A stretch of DNA of 64,000 nucleotides, taken from contig JBBPFI010000013.1 of the NCBI GenBank assembly GCA_037974965.1, positions 1,014,889 through 1,078,888 on the forward strand, read 5' to 3'. Origin of the DNA: Dacryopinax spathularia. Taxonomy: Eukaryota > Basidiomycota > Dacrymycetes > Dacrymycetales > Dacrymycetaceae. The notes under the pieces are model-generated. The model was not told the origin of the DNA and ran no database searches. It saw only the letters and a list, made by a program, of their open reading frames with translations. This document shows positions 11,642 to 23,700 of this stretch, one piece after another. The translations under genes and the position numbers were made by a program. Positions within the stretch are counted from its first letter, which is position 1, and each line of letters opens with the position of its first letter.

Positions 11642-13284
11642 TCAACTGCTCCCTTCCTCAGGTTGCACGGCATCCACAGCGGCCCCCATGAATTGCCACA
11701 AACTCCCTTCCACCCAGCTGGCCTTGAAACGTACCCTTTTGCATGGGAAGGAGCGACACAGATAGTTGGCAGAGGCCATGGCAGACCTCTTTTGCTCCGG
11801 CATGGTCAAAGGCATCGAGTCCCAACATACCAAAAAATGAAGGTAAAGGCGGCCTGACTCCTCCGAGTGTTCTTCATGATGGCATTCTCCAGGGAAAGGA
11901 GGCGAGAGATTGGAGAATCCGAGGTTCAGGGCGAGGGGTAGAGGGCCTCCTAGGCCAGGCAGGTCGATGCTTCGCAGTCGGCTTTTGCCCTGGAATGCGG
12001 CAACCACTCCAGGCAAGGTCGTGCCGTTTCGGACATCACGGGCTTCCCAGGCGCTTAGGCTGCCGTTGGGGGTGTGAAAGGAGATCGAAAAGATCTCCAA
12101 CTCCTGTAAAGCCGTGGCAGCTCGGCTCAACATGGCATCGTCCACCTCCGCTGCAAATGAGCTGGTCGTGAGAATCCGGATGATCTTCAGCCTGCAGCAA
12201 GAGCGGAGGAGGCCAAGTGCCGTGGCGCAGGGAGGAATATGGGGATCAAATGTGATGTGGAGCACTTCAAGGGCTGCTGGCAGCGATCCCAGGAGTTCCT
12301 GCATGCGATGCCCACCCACTGAGTCTTCCGCAGCATCAGGAACCACCTCGGCTACTAGCTCAGTGACTTTGGGTGGGCAGGACTTGAGAAGCAGAAAGAG
12401 AACTCCCACCGGACCTCGGCAGGTGAGCCCTGTCAAATTCGACAGGATAATGGGCGCTGACAAATCGAGAATGGCATGGCCTGGCAAGCTGTCACAACTG
12501 ATACCCAGGTCTGTCAGGTGTGGGCAGCTTGCAAGTTGCCTGAGGAGATGCGTGCTGCTGCGAGAAGGGCGACGATGAGGGGGTGCAGGAGAAGGGGGCA
12601 ACACCAGGGGGCTCGGACTCTTCGACCGGATGTAGAGCGCCACATCCTGCACCTGGGTACACTTGGCCAGAATGGCCTCCAGCAGTGTGGCTGCAGCGTC
12701 CATGTCGCCGTCTGGAAGCCTCATTGAGATTGTGAGATAGCGTAGATTGGGTGTCGCAACTCTCTCGATGCAGGCGAGATGCTCCAGCTTGTTCCCAAAA
12801 GTGTCCAGGCTGGTGATATTTGGGAAAGGGTGAGCCCCGTGGCGGAAGAACGCGTCGATGTTGTCGGAGAGATAGGATCGGAGCATCAGCGGCGGCTCAA
12901 AGGCACTCAGGGGAAGAGGGAGATGCCGAATGTAAGTTGAGCAACGCAGCACGCGCTGGACTGCCTGCGATAGGGTTGAACTGGGGGGCCCCAACGCGTA
13001 TGGCGACGCACCTTGGCTGCTTGCGGCCCTACCCAGTCCTCCTCCATGAGGCACCATACATCCAGCGGCTTCGGGTCCCTCCAGTAATAGTCAGTGACTG
13101 CCGCTAGGGTCTCCCGTGTAATGAGCATGAGAGGTGGGAGAGGTTGGCTTCGCTCCTCCAGGGCTAGGTTGATAATCATGGTTGCCAGCTCAAGAACCTT
13201 GAAGACGCGCTCCCCAGGCGATTGCTGGTTGTTTGACTTGGAACACTGGCGTGCTTGGTCGCCTTCCATGACTGGAGACGGCAT
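11642..13284 (-). CDS. F-box/LRR-like protein
   Basis: The ATG is complementary to 13284-13282 (MPSPVMEGDQARQCSKSNNQ). Exon 1 runs 13284-13012, the 47-base intron 13011-12965 (GTGCGTCG...TCGCAG), and exon 2 12964-11642. Both exons are whole codons, giving about 531 residues. The N-terminal F-box-like segment (VFKVLELATMIINLALEE, then LMLITRETLAAVTDYYW) precedes Leu-rich repeats (LRYLTISMRLPDG, LTDLGISCDSL, LTGLTCRGPVG). It is convergent with the F-box gene at 9795 and similar in plan, probably an SCF adaptor. A TCCGGA palindrome lies about 120-160 bases upstream. Confidence 0.75.
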
Positions 13285-13404
13285 TTGAAGCCCAGGAGGT
13301 ATGGGGAGATGGTGGTAGAGGAGAGAAGGGCGGAGACGCGGCTGCAAGGGCCTGGCAGGGAGAGCTTAATTTCTTCCGCATAAATTTCTGACCCCGCGGG
13401 CCTC

Positions 13405-13446
13405 TTTGCTTCCGGACCTGCTGCCAGCAGAAGGTCCGGAAGCAAA
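13405..13446. repeat. Dispersed TCCGGA palindrome, copy 3
   Basis: This has 15-base perfect arms TTTGCTTCCGGACCT / AGGTCCGGAAGCAAA around a short centre GCTGCCAGCAG. It lies upstream of the F-box gene on the minus strand and downstream of the unknown gene at 13561. It is the third member of the family. Confidence 0.8.
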
Positions 13447-13560
13447 TACACGTGGCCATCAAAAGCACCCCGCGATCGCGGGCAGGCTGGGGGAGCGGTG
13501 GGGCAGATTTGGCATTGCATAAGACTAACTAAACAGTATTCCCTTCCGGCGAGATGGATT

Positions 13561-14814
13561 CTAAGCCACCGCCGGACCCATGCGCCGTGGGGGCGAGTGG
13601 TGAACGCTGATGTACTCGTCTGCCGCCCCGAAATACTTGAAGGCCCAGTGGGTCTCTGGGTCCTGGCTGCTGGCATGCGCCCCATCCTCTCTAACAAGAA
13701 ACGTCAGTGTGCTGGCCCGCCCTCTCGATTGAGAAAGCACGGCGCACCCGATCAAGACCTTGAACACCAAATCTCCTTTAACAAAGCCAGGTGCGTCCAC
13801 AAAGCCATCCCTCGCGGGGTGCTGTTGCAGCCAAGTATCGGCGTCAATCAGGAAGCTTGCGATCCGGTCACAGCGCGTGGCAGAATACCCCAACTTGTGG
13901 CCGAAAAGGACATATGCTCTTGGGGAATAAGGGGTTCTCACGGCATATAGAATATACCAACTGGGGTTGATGCGGGCGCCACTCTTCCGGAGGAGGCTGA
14001 CCCACTCAAGGCGATAACCCAGAAGCCGGCCCGGTAGGTCGCGATTGTCGGGCGTTTCTTCCAAGTGCTCCAGGAGCTTTCCATAGGACTCTGCTGGGTG
14101 GCGACAGCGGTGGGTGAGGATGGTGCTTCCTGCCTCCTGAAAGCCGTATGGCACCACTCGGAGGGGTCCAGGAAACGGGTAAGGGCCAAACTGAGGCGGG
14201 GGCCCATGCAGCAGCTCCCTGAGCTCTTCTTGAATGGTGGGGCTGAGAGGCACCGTAGCCTGGACAGGTTGCTCAGGATTGGGGACAAATCCCGTGTTGG
14301 GCTGAGACGGAAGAGTCGGCCAGATCTGCCGGGGCATGCCGAACTCCACCATGCGGGCGCCCACACTATTGGCAACGGCAAGGGCTGTCAAAGTGGGGTT
14401 TTTCGCAAAATATACCTTGTGCTCCGCACGCCCGCCAAGCAAGACGGCCCCAGCCTCGACAGGCTTCCAACCAGGCGCTTCTGCTGGAATTCCAGCAGTC
14501 AGCCGATACCGCTGCCACGTGTCGTACGCGTACCGATCGATCGTTTCCGCGGCGGCGAGCTTCGAGGGTTTGACGTCGGGGCGAGCGGCTCGGAGAAGAT
14601 TCAACAAAAGCTTCTCGCTATACGGTTCGGGGTGGACGCTGAGTGAGGCCACAGGTGGGAGAGGGCGAGGAGCGTCTGTGACAGCTGGGCCGCTGGGTGG
14701 TGGCTGCAAAGCTGCAAAGGGGTGGAAAGTCTGAGGGTAAACACCATAGGCTGCACCCCCCTGTTGCGCAAAAGGAGGGTTTGTGGCTGGCTGGCCTCCA
14801 GGCGGCAAGCTCAT
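13561..14814 (-). CDS. Single-exon protein of unknown function, 417 residues
   Basis: The whole gene is one uninterrupted frame starting MSLPPGGQPATNPPFAQQGG. The first ~60 residues are Pro/Gly/Ala-rich and disordered. A compact region follows with many aromatic residues (WYILYAVRTPYSPRAYVLFG; ETHWAFKYFGAADEYISVHH). I see no signal peptide, membrane helix or catalytic motif that I can name. Its lack of introns is unlike its neighbours. It is well supported as a gene by length and composition, but its role is unknown. Confidence 0.7.
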   Translation of the reverse strand: MSLPPGGQPATNPPFAQQGGAAYGVYPQTFHPFAALQPPPSGPAVTDAPRPLPPVASLSVHPEPYSEKLLLNLLRAARPDVKPSKLAAAETIDRYAYDTWQRYRLTAGIPAEAPGWKPVEAGAVLLGGRAEHKVYFAKNPTLTALAVANSVGARMVEFGMPRQIWPTLPSQPNTGFVPNPEQPVQATVPLSPTIQEELRELLHGPPPQFGPYPFPGPLRVVPYGFQEAGSTILTHRCRHPAESYGKLLEHLEETPDNRDLPGRLLGYRLEWVSLLRKSGARINPSWYILYAVRTPYSPRAYVLFGHKLGYSATRCDRIASFLIDADTWLQQHPARDGFVDAPGFVKGDLVFKVLIGCAVLSQSRGRASTLTFLVREDGAHASSQDPETHWAFKYFGAADEYISVHHSPPRRMGPAVA

Positions 14815-15147
14815 AGTGGAATGGGGAAGAGAGGGAAGAGAAGTGCTTTGCTGGGTGGATTTGAGGAGGCAGGAGGAGGTTAGCTGGCGAGGCGCCTAGC
14901 CACATCGCGCCTTTTAATCCCCCAAGAAGCATGGTAGGTGGAGGTAAAAAGAAGGCGGGAGCCTCGGGCGGCTATTAGGCGCCCAACGCCTGCCACTTGA
15001 GCAGCGGGCATGGGGAGGCCTCTGAGCCCCACATGGGCAGAACCCATTGATCACGTGACGAGAAACCATTTCCGGGCAGAAGGGTGGGGGGCGATGCGAG
15101 CTTGCTCCTTGCTTCCTACCACCACCTTACCAACCCCCCTGGCCCCC
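14815..15147. promoter_or_regulatory. Shared upstream region between divergent genes
   Basis: This is a 333-base spacer between the starts of the unknown gene (minus) and the kinase gene (plus). It contains an E-box palindrome GATCACGTGAC at about 15049, a common basic-helix-loop-helix target (CACGTG). No gene or tandem repeat is seen. Confidence 0.35.
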
Positions 15148-16939
15148 ATGTCTATCCTCCGGAAGGCATTCTGTCCACACCTTTGGCTGCTCTCTAGTGG
15201 TTCCACCTCTGGGAGAGCGCTCGCAGCCTCTCCAAGCCTTCCAGATGCGATGGAGAGCGCCCCGCACTCCCCTGAAGCCGGAGAAGGTTCAGATCTTTCT
15301 CCAGCACGATCGACAGATCTAGCAACTGTAACGCCCAACGAATCATCACCCCTGCAACCGCCACTGCCTCAGGCCCTTCCCCTCAATGGCGATGCTACCC
15401 TTGGTGCGAAGGCGGCGGCAATGGGGAGGGAGCAGCTGAGCCAGCAACTGGCAATCTTGCAGCGCCACCGGGATGCTGAAGGGCGCCACGATTATGCAGA
15501 ACTTATGGCGGGAGCCATGTATCTCTTGCCTGACCGCTCTGTGATCCTTATCCACAGGAAACTTGGCACGGGGATGGCAGCCACGGTCTTCTTGGCGCAA
15601 AAGCTACGGTGAGTAAGGGTCTTGCTTATGGGGAGCAAAACACGCTAACTGCTCTAGACAGTCCCAGAAATGAGCCACCCCGGTTTTGTGCTGCCAAAGT
15701 CCTTTCTGCCGGCTTCTCCTCAACTCCGGGAAAGATGGAGCTGGATTTTCTCCGCCGCATCGAGTCTTCCAGCCGTAGCCACCCGGGCCGAGCGCACGTG
15801 ATTCGCCTGCTTTCCACTGGTTGGATGCAGAGCCCCTTTGGGTGGCATGCGTTTATGCTTCTACCGCCCCTGGCTCAACAGCTTGATCGAACCATGGCGT
15901 CTGCACTTTCATTGCAGCAGAAGAAGAAGGTTCTCTGTGAACTCACACAAGCCGTTGCTTATCTGCATGATGAGTGCGGAATAATTCACGCAGGTATGCC
16001 TCTCAGCTCCGGGGCCCAGCGGCCTGGCTGAATCAAGGGAGGGCAGATCTGTCCCTCTCAAATGTTCTCCTCAAAGTTCCGGAAACCCTCAACGCCTACG
16101 GCATAGCCTTATCAAAAGAAGCATGGATCGATGTGGAGATTGCTCAGAGCCCATCACGACCGGGTCTTTGGGTCGACCTGGACATCAGGCAAGAGACCAT
16201 CCGCACCCCCTTGGCCATTGATCAACCTTTACAACTTTCTACATTGGAAGATATCAGTGTCTGCATTGTGGACTTCAGCGCCGGTGAGTCTTTGGATGCC
16301 GTGCGCTTCCGAGTTGCCATCCTCACCAAGTCTGCGCAGCGGAATGGAACACAGGCCTTCACAGCGGGCTCATTCAGAATGAGGCAACACGAGCCCCAGA
16401 GGTCACGCTAGGCGCTGAATGGGGTGCCTCTGTTGACTTATGGAGTCTGGGCCACATTGTCAGCTAACCCTGAATTCACTGTTACCACCGCCGCTGACAG
16501 GAGATGCAGTGTTTTCAGTTACTCACAGGAGAAGATTTGGTTGGCAACCCCCCTTTGGGAGTGGGGGCATCAAAGGATGCCTATCGGCTTGCGACGTTGG
16601 TTGCTTTGCTGGGAACAGACGCTTTCCTGCTGCAAGCCCCCAGGGCTGCGGAGTTCTTTGATGCACTGGGTGCGGCCTGGAAGCTGTGCGGCGAGCATGC
16701 AAGTTTTATTAACCAAGTGTTCCCTAGGAATGCCATTGGCTACGGACTATGTTCCCAAAGCCTCGTTGGAGCAGCGGCTGGCTCCCTTCTTTTCTTCTCT
16801 CCCGGAAGAACTACCCAAGTGCCTTGATTTTCTCTCTCAGCTTCTCGCCTGTGACCCATCCCAGCGAACACGGGCAGCTGCTCTCCTACAACATGCCTTT
16901 CTCTGCAATAGGGGGGAAGAGCCGGAGCAATCCGTCTAG
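15148..16939 (+). CDS. Divergent protein kinase
   Basis: The likely start is 15148 (MSILRK...), with an alternative ATG at 15250. Exon 1 ends at the donor after CTACG (about 15609) and joins TCCCAGAAATGAG after the acceptor CTAGACAG. Kinase landmarks are present: a Gly-rich loop (LGTGMAATVFLAQKL), ATP-binding Lys in FCAAKVL, a catalytic loop split by an intron and reading IIHA/DLSLSNVLL (Asp and Asn kept), DFG replaced by DFS (VCIVDFSA), APE as RAPEV, and subdomain IX as SVDLWSLG. At least four introns are implied. The overall feel is SRPK/CMGC-like. Loss of the DFG Gly and the HAD in place of HRD make activity uncertain. Confidence 0.65.
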
Positions 16940-17166
16940 CAAATTATACCATCAGTAGCTAGTTCTCTGTTCCCTTTTCTTCATTGCCTCTAGGAGTCAG
17001 GCTTCCGCCCTGTTTGTACCTTGGAATGTTGAGGAAGGTGTTGGAACAATGATTATGTACAAGTTCAAGCGAGGGGGTGTGACGGGAGCAAAACGGCCAA
17101 GGAAACCTCCTTCCAGCACCCTCTCTCTTCCCTGGGGCAGTCTCCACAAAGTCACCAAGCCGAACT

Positions 17167-20100
17167 ATGCCCCCGGCCCGCAGGGTGAGAAGCAGACAGA
17201 AGACGTCACCCTGTCCACACTGCAGGAAGCTGTTCGTAGGCGAGCGAGGCGTTTCCGTCCATTTGTCACGATCCTCAAGCTGCCGGAGTTGGCTTTCCGC
17301 TTCGCTGTCGGAGCCAACCCCCTTGTTGTCTCTTGACAACCTGCAGGGCTGGCAGCTTGACCCAGAATCCGACGCAGATGTGTCAATGAGCACTGAGCCA
17401 GGCGGCAACTCTCCGCACCAATGCTTCCCTGACGGTCATCTTGTTCTGGAGGAGAGCCTGCAAGAGCCATGCCTCAGCCAACACCCACTGACCAGCGGAC
17501 TGCCCATGGACACGGAGCAAGCGGCCTATTCTGGGGATGTGAGCCCATCCTCACCTTCACCTGCAGGGGCTGCAAGCGTTCACAGAACGTTCCTGGGGAA
17601 TGGCTTCCATGAGAAGGTCATGGGTTGGGCACCGACGGTCTGGGAAGAGATCCAAGCAAAAGAAGCTCAGACAGGCAGCATTTTTGCCGGGTTTCGGGAT
17701 TGGGCAGAGTGGGAGGTTGTTCACTTTCTGAAGACATCGAGCCTGACGCAGGGGACCATCAAGCGCTACTTGAAGACAGAATATGTGAGGATAGCAGCCC
17801 ACTGGCCCAAGGGATCATGTGCTCAATCTTCACGTACTAGGTCGCTGCCCGGCCTTTTTCCTTCAACAACGTTGCTCAGCTGAATCGCAAGCTCCAGGCC
17901 TTGCCAGGAGGGCCCAAATGGCGGCACACCACCATTCGGATGCAGGAGGCACTCAATCAACCCCGGGATCTGCTCTACCGCGACCCTGTGGAATGTTTGG
18001 AATACCTCCTGAGCAATCCTACATTTAAGGATAATCTGATACTGGAGCCCTATTTTGAGTATACCGACGAATCCCTTTCTGAGCGACTCATCAACGAGAT
18101 GCCAACAGGGAACTACTGCTGCGAAGTTCAGGTAAGTGCAGTTGTTGGTTTTGAGGGAGCGAAAGAAGGAGAGCTGATGTAGTGATTCTAGAGTACCCTC
18201 CCAGCGGACACGACCTTCCTTCCGATTATCTTTGGCTCTGATAAGACTCATCTGACAAGCCACTCGGGGGACAAATCTGTCCACCCAATATATATCACCA
18301 CTGGGGCCATCCAAAAAGCAGTGCGGGCAAAGACCAGCACCCGGGCTTGGTTGCTCCTTGCTTATATCCCCACGGATGGCTTCACTGGACACTGGATCAC
18401 CAAGACCGAGCGGCGCACCATGCAGAATCTCCTCCTGAAGCAGATGTGGCATGCCTGCATGCGCCACATTACTCAACCCCTTGTCACAATCGCAACCGTT
18501 CCTCGGCGAATGGTTGACTCTTTTGGGCGAATTCTCAAAGTGGTAGCCCGAATTGCTGCCTGGTCGGCAGACATCCAAGAGCAGCTCATGATCGCCTGTT
18601 TGTCCAGCAATAGCTGCGTCTCCTGCCTGGCCTCGGTTCACCAATTTGATGACGACGTGGAACACCCCCCTCGGACTGGCCAGTGGATTTTAGGGACCCT
18701 CCGGCGGCTTCGAGAGGAGCACCCAAATCTCAGCCCTTACAAGTTCCAACAGCTCTGCTCAAAGGAAGGCCTGAACGGCGTGGAGAAGCCCTTTTGGTCG
18801 CATCTACCCCATTTCGATATTTGCAGCGTCCTCACACAAGATGTGCTGCATGGCCTGCATAAAGGTTTCTTCGACCACACAGCCCAGTGGGTTCTCGACA
18901 CTGTGGGGAGAGAAGAAATGGACGTTCGACTTAAGAATGCACCAAGAAGTCCTGGCATGGAGTATTTCCCGCGAGGTATCAGCACTATATCACAATGGAC
19001 TGGAAAAAAACATCGCACCCTTGAGAGGCTTATCCTCCCATCTGCTGCCAGCGCAGAAGGGATGACACCAAGGGCCATTCGAGCGACCAGAGCACACCTC
19101 GACTTCATTCACCTCGCACGATATCCCAGCCACAGCAGGAGTACCCTGGGCTATCTAGATCGGGCCAAGATGGAGTTCTTCAAGCACCGGTGGGAGTTCG
19201 TGCAGAATGGAACACGGTCCCAGGGCCATTTCCAAGTAGCCAAGCTCCACAATCTCAGCCATTGGAGAAGCAACATCGAGCTACTAGGAACCCCAGACAA
19301 CTACAACACGGAAACACCGGAGCGTTACCATATTGAGTATGCCAAACAAGCGTACCGGGCCACCAATAAGAAGCAATATATAAAGCAGATGGTCACCTGG
19401 CTGGACCTTCAAGAGAAGATCCAGGCATTCCACGCATACTTGACCTGGAGGCTTGGGCCCGTGGCATCTGGGGGAGGGCAATTGGACGACCTTCCGGGAA
19501 ACATCGATGATTTCTCTCCAGACTTGGAGGTGGAGGATGATCAGATTATGGGGGAGCAGGCGGAGATGCCGGCATTGTTGGAAGAAGAAATATTAGCGGG
19601 TGGGTAGTATTGCCTTCTTCCTGAAACTTCCCGCTGAGAACACCCAGACCCACCGGCAGCTGGCATGATTCTGTCATCCAGGCATGCTTTAACCTCCAAA
19701 CCCCATCTGGAGAACATACCCCTTGCGGAGGCTTCACAACTGTTTGCCCTCCCCGAGTTGAAGGAGAAATTGCTGCTTTTCTGCCTCAATCGGGCCAGCC
19801 CTGAAGGCAGGGAGATTCACAAGATTCCACCAGGCACCCGGTTACCAGGGGAATTTGCACGCTTGGACATCTGGTTTCACGTCCGACTCTCTCTGCCCAA
19901 GCTGGATGAGCAATTTGGAATCCAAGGCAGCAGACTAGTCCGCGCTCGACCTTCTTCAACGGGACCAGCGGCCAACTCCCTTAGTAATCGCGCAAAGAAG
20001 TTCTTGCAGCCTGAGCAACAATGTGATCCGGTCCTTGTGGCCATTGATCCCCACTTGGCAGGAAGTGAGACACTTTCTGGTATGCTCCAGTCTTCCCCTT

Positions 20101-20478
20101 GTCCTTTTTAGCGGTTTCTCACCACCCTTTCCAGGCTTACAGGCAGCAAGGCTCCGGATTATTTTCCGTGGCAGCAATGCCCCCCTTGGGGGCACAGCAA
20201 CAGAGCCCCTTGCACTTGTTCATTGGTATACTAAAACAAAGCCAGAGCCAGAGCCACACCTCCTTATGTACAAAGTCTCCAGGCTGAAGCAGCAAAACGC
20301 GGGTAAGGCTGCTGCTCATGTCATCCCCCTTTACTCTGTTGTCCGTAACTGCCCTCTTATTCCTGACTGGGGCAAAGAAGCCGACCCTGCCCTCACGCAT
20401 TCTAACGCGCTAGACTCCTGTCAAAAATTCTATATCAACTCATTTGCTGATACCTACACCTACATGTCTACTTACTAA
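17167..20478 (+). mobile_element. Plavaka-type transposase gene
   Basis: The start MPPARRVRSRQKTSPCPHC opens into a C2HC-like zinc finger (CPHCRKLFVGERGVSVHLSR). Introns near 17787-17855, 18132-18190 and 19597-19660, plus one near 20080-20130, join frames. The joined frames carry typical Plavaka signatures: GGPKWRHTTI, LLYRDPVECLEYLL, LPIIFGSDKTHLTSHSGDKS, HPIYITTGAIQKAVR, CSVLTQDVLHGLHKGFFDH, TPERYHIEYAKQAYRATNKK, and a C-terminal block LVHWYTKTKPEPEPHLLMYK ... VIPLYSVVRNCPLIPDWG. I see no frameshift or internal stop that splicing cannot explain, so the gene looks close to intact. Plavaka elements are DNA transposons common in Agaricomycetes. I could not find matching terminal inverted repeats by eye. 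Confidence 0.8.
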
Positions 20479-20572
20479 TACAAGTCCCTCCAAAATAAAC
20501 ACACTCAAAAACCTTTCTTTCCCCTGCCCTAAAGTTCTAAAGCTAAACCTGAAGCAATCCTGAGCAATGCAA

Positions 20573-20780
20573 AGTAAGCCAAGTTTGACAGAATGACCTC
20601 TATACAGACTGTGAAACATAGCGTAACTATGTCACAATAGGGAACATAGGTTAGCATAGACGGTTAACGCGGAGCATAGGGATTTTTTTCATATCATAGG
20701 CTGCATAGACAACATAGGGATTTTCTAGCCTATGTCATTACAGCATTGCTAGGCTCCCTACACTAGCTACCCTATATATT
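20573..20780. repeat. CATAG-rich hairpin cluster between transposon and cassette A
   Basis: The spacer 20479-20783 contains many CATAG/CTATG words and two short hairpins: ACATAG-CGTAA-CTATGT (20616-20632) and ACATAGG ... CCTATGT (20712-20735). Clusters of this kind resemble the subterminal repeats of CACTA-like transposons. The same stretch marks the join to the truncated helicase gene. Confidence 0.5.
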
Positions 20781-20783
20781 TAA

Positions 20784-23700
20784 AGCACGTTTCCTGATGA
20801 CGATGAGGATGATGAGGATGGGGACGAGGATGATGAGGATGATGAGGATGGCGATGAGGACGATGATGATGAGGACGAAGTGAGGGCTGGGTTGCAGGAA
20901 GACAATGCTTCTGATACTTCAGGTACGTCTCTTCATGGTGCTGCACATCCTTCAACTCACTGTTCCACGCACAGATGACTTTCCCCCAAACCTTTCACCC
21001 TCCTCCCTTCAGCAACTCGGTACTGCGACCGACCCAGTGCATACCACCACTGAAGATCATCCGGACCTTGTCCCTCACGACCTCACCATCGCCCTGCCAT
21101 TTCGTATCGTCGTCTGTCGCCGATGTGCATGCGGCGTCCCAGCAGAGCACTTGGTCGGCCACTGCCTCAGCCCATCCCACCGCCATCCAGGCGAGTCTTC
21201 ACCTGCCCCTCCTCCGTCCCTCATCCAGTCTCTTGCTCTCATGAGCAGCGACTGTGTGATCCCCGCTATCGTGTTCAAGCCCGTCCCCGGCATCAGCAAC
21301 CCACGACTGGGTTGGCGCTGCAAGCACCACGCACGACAGGGTGCGTCCCACCACTGTCGTCGTCCTTACGCATCCAAGAGCGCCTTCACCCGGCACCTCG
21401 ACCGCCATCATCCGTCCACCATCCGTCAGGTCGGTCGAGTCCAGCGCAACTCGCAGAGATGCTGGGTCCAGAGCTTCTTCCTGGTGAAGAACCTTCGAGC
21501 TGGCCGTCCCTTCCTCGTCCAGCCTATTGATCTCGGTGCTGCCACACCGTCTGCAGGTGTGGCTGTTTTCCTTGCCGATGCACGCATGGTCGACGCACAA
21601 CGGGTACACGTGGCTGGGAACAGCGTCGAGCTGTGCGCGCTAAACCACTTTAACATGCGCCGTCCTTGGCTCATGCTCTTCCAAGAGCTCAACGTCATCG
21701 CCGTGGCCCGGCTCGGCACCTTTACCATCAATCACGAAAGGGAAGAAGACCCGCTCGAGACGATCAAGGCCACCGCTCAGGCCTATATCAGCAGGATCCA
21801 TACGACCGTCATTCCTTCCCTTGACGCTGATAGCGTCCGTCGTCGCCTTGCCATCTCAAGTGGGCCTTTCACCCTCGGTCAACCTCATGGGGCCTACCTC
21901 CGTCGCCATTCGACCAACCAGCTCGGCACACTCCTCGCCCATCTCGTCTATGCGCTTGCTTGCCTGCGTGGACGGCATGCACACCTCTATCCGTCCTACA
22001 TGCTTGGTCTCTCTTCTGAGCAAGAGGAGTGCGCCCAGCAACTTGTCACCAAGATCTACGCCGAGGAGCCCTTTGGGAGCGAGCTGCACTCCTTCCTGTT
22101 TGCCCTTATCACCGGGAGAAAGGCAACCAGCCAAGCAGTCTGGGCGCCTCTGGAACGCTTCCTCCTCCTCGCCTGTCTCCAAGACACTGGCGTCCTCAAG
22201 TCAGTCGAGGTTATCAGCCCGATCACCACCCGCTTCCTCCACCTCCTCCGCGATGTGTTGTGCGAGGAGATTGCTGTGCGTGCTGGGGACAACTTTGACC
22301 GACAGCTGGAGGTCGTCCGCGAGTTTACGCCCTACTATACCGAGGGTCACGACTTTCCGATCGATGCCCTTCGCACCGTCTCAACGCTGGTCACTGCGAT
22401 TGTGCGCAACAAGCCTTCCCTGCCCGACACGCACTGGGACCAGATGCACGAGCATGTCATCCACAAAGGGATGCCGGTCAACATCAACCGCTTTCGCTTG
22501 GGGGCAGTCGCAATCGTCAAAGAAGCAGAGCAAGCCCTGCATGACAACGTCTGCCATGGGCTCTCTTTCCCCGAGCTTGAAGCATACATCGAGCAGGTGC
22601 TCGATGGTACCTGCTCGATCAACGACTACATTGCCCAGCAAAAGGGCGATTATTCGTTCTTGACGGATGCGAAGAACATTGAGCTTGGGCAGTTTCGCAG
22701 CAACCACCTCCTCATCGTCGCCATGATGGAGCACGACCGCACCGCGCCTGCTGCGACCCCCATCCTCACCCGCAACGACATTCCTGCGCCGGGCTTTTGC
22801 AACGTCCTCGTCAAGAAGTGGCTCAACACCCTCCACGCCTTCAAGCACCAGCTGCTCATCGCCTTGCACATCACCGGCGGAGGAGTATGCCGAGGCACTG
22901 AGTCCCTCAATTTTCGCATTTGCAACGATGCCAAGGGCTCCCGCTCCCTCATCTTCATGGACAAGCTGCTTGTCTTTGTCCGCGACTACCACAAGCTGAG
23001 CTGGGCCGACTCGCCCAGCAAGATCAGCCTGCGATGGTTCCCTCGCAGGGTCAGTCGGCTCTTGCTCCTCCATCTCCTGCTCGTCCATCCGGCGGAGATG
23101 TACTTGACAGCCAAGTTTGGCAGCAGGCACGCGGCCGACCTGGCTGCAAACTACCTCAGCGCAGCCGGCGACGAGCTCATCACCTCGGAGCAGCTGTCTG
23201 CCTCCCTCCGACGGCTCACACTCACGCACATGGGCGCACCGCTTGGCATACAGGCCTATCGTCATGTCAACCAGGCTTTGCTTAGCCTTGTCACCGACAA
23301 GCCGCTTGGCGAGGATGCAGACGAGGTTGAGATGGACAGCGGGATTGATATGCAGAGCGGACATACCGCTGCAACCGCTCGTCTGCACTATGACCGTGAA
23401 TACTCGGTCTACGCCCACACCTCGGCCGGTCACATTGCCATGATGAGGAACGTCAGTCTCAGCTGGCATCATTTCCTCAATCTGGGACCACCCGTGCAAC
23501 ATCCCGAGCCGCTCCACCGCCAGTCCGTGCAGCAGCCGCATCTTCTCAACGCTCGTCCCAACGCCATCCAGCCCCGTGTTCCTGCTGAGTCGCCCATTCA
23601 AGTCTTGCGCCGAGTGAGGAACAATCCCACTGCCCAGTTCCGGTCAAGCGAGCAAGCACGTCTGTGCGAGCTCATCATCGCCCACCAGAAGCATGTCCTC

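Noticed and set aside
16940-17166. 5' terminal inverted repeat of the Plavaka element
   Set aside because: No sequence here matches the CATAG-rich 3' flank or another inverted repeat that I can see, so the element's limits stay unknown.
17167-20478. KDZ (Kyakuja/Dileera/Zisupton) transposase
   Set aside because: The motifs GSDKTHLTSHSGDKS and TPERYHIEYAKQAYRATNKK fit Plavaka better.
20796-20900. GAT/GAG-rich stretch as a simple microsatellite
   Set aside because: It is open in the frame that joins the helicase exon and corresponds to the acidic exon of copy B, so it is coding remnant.
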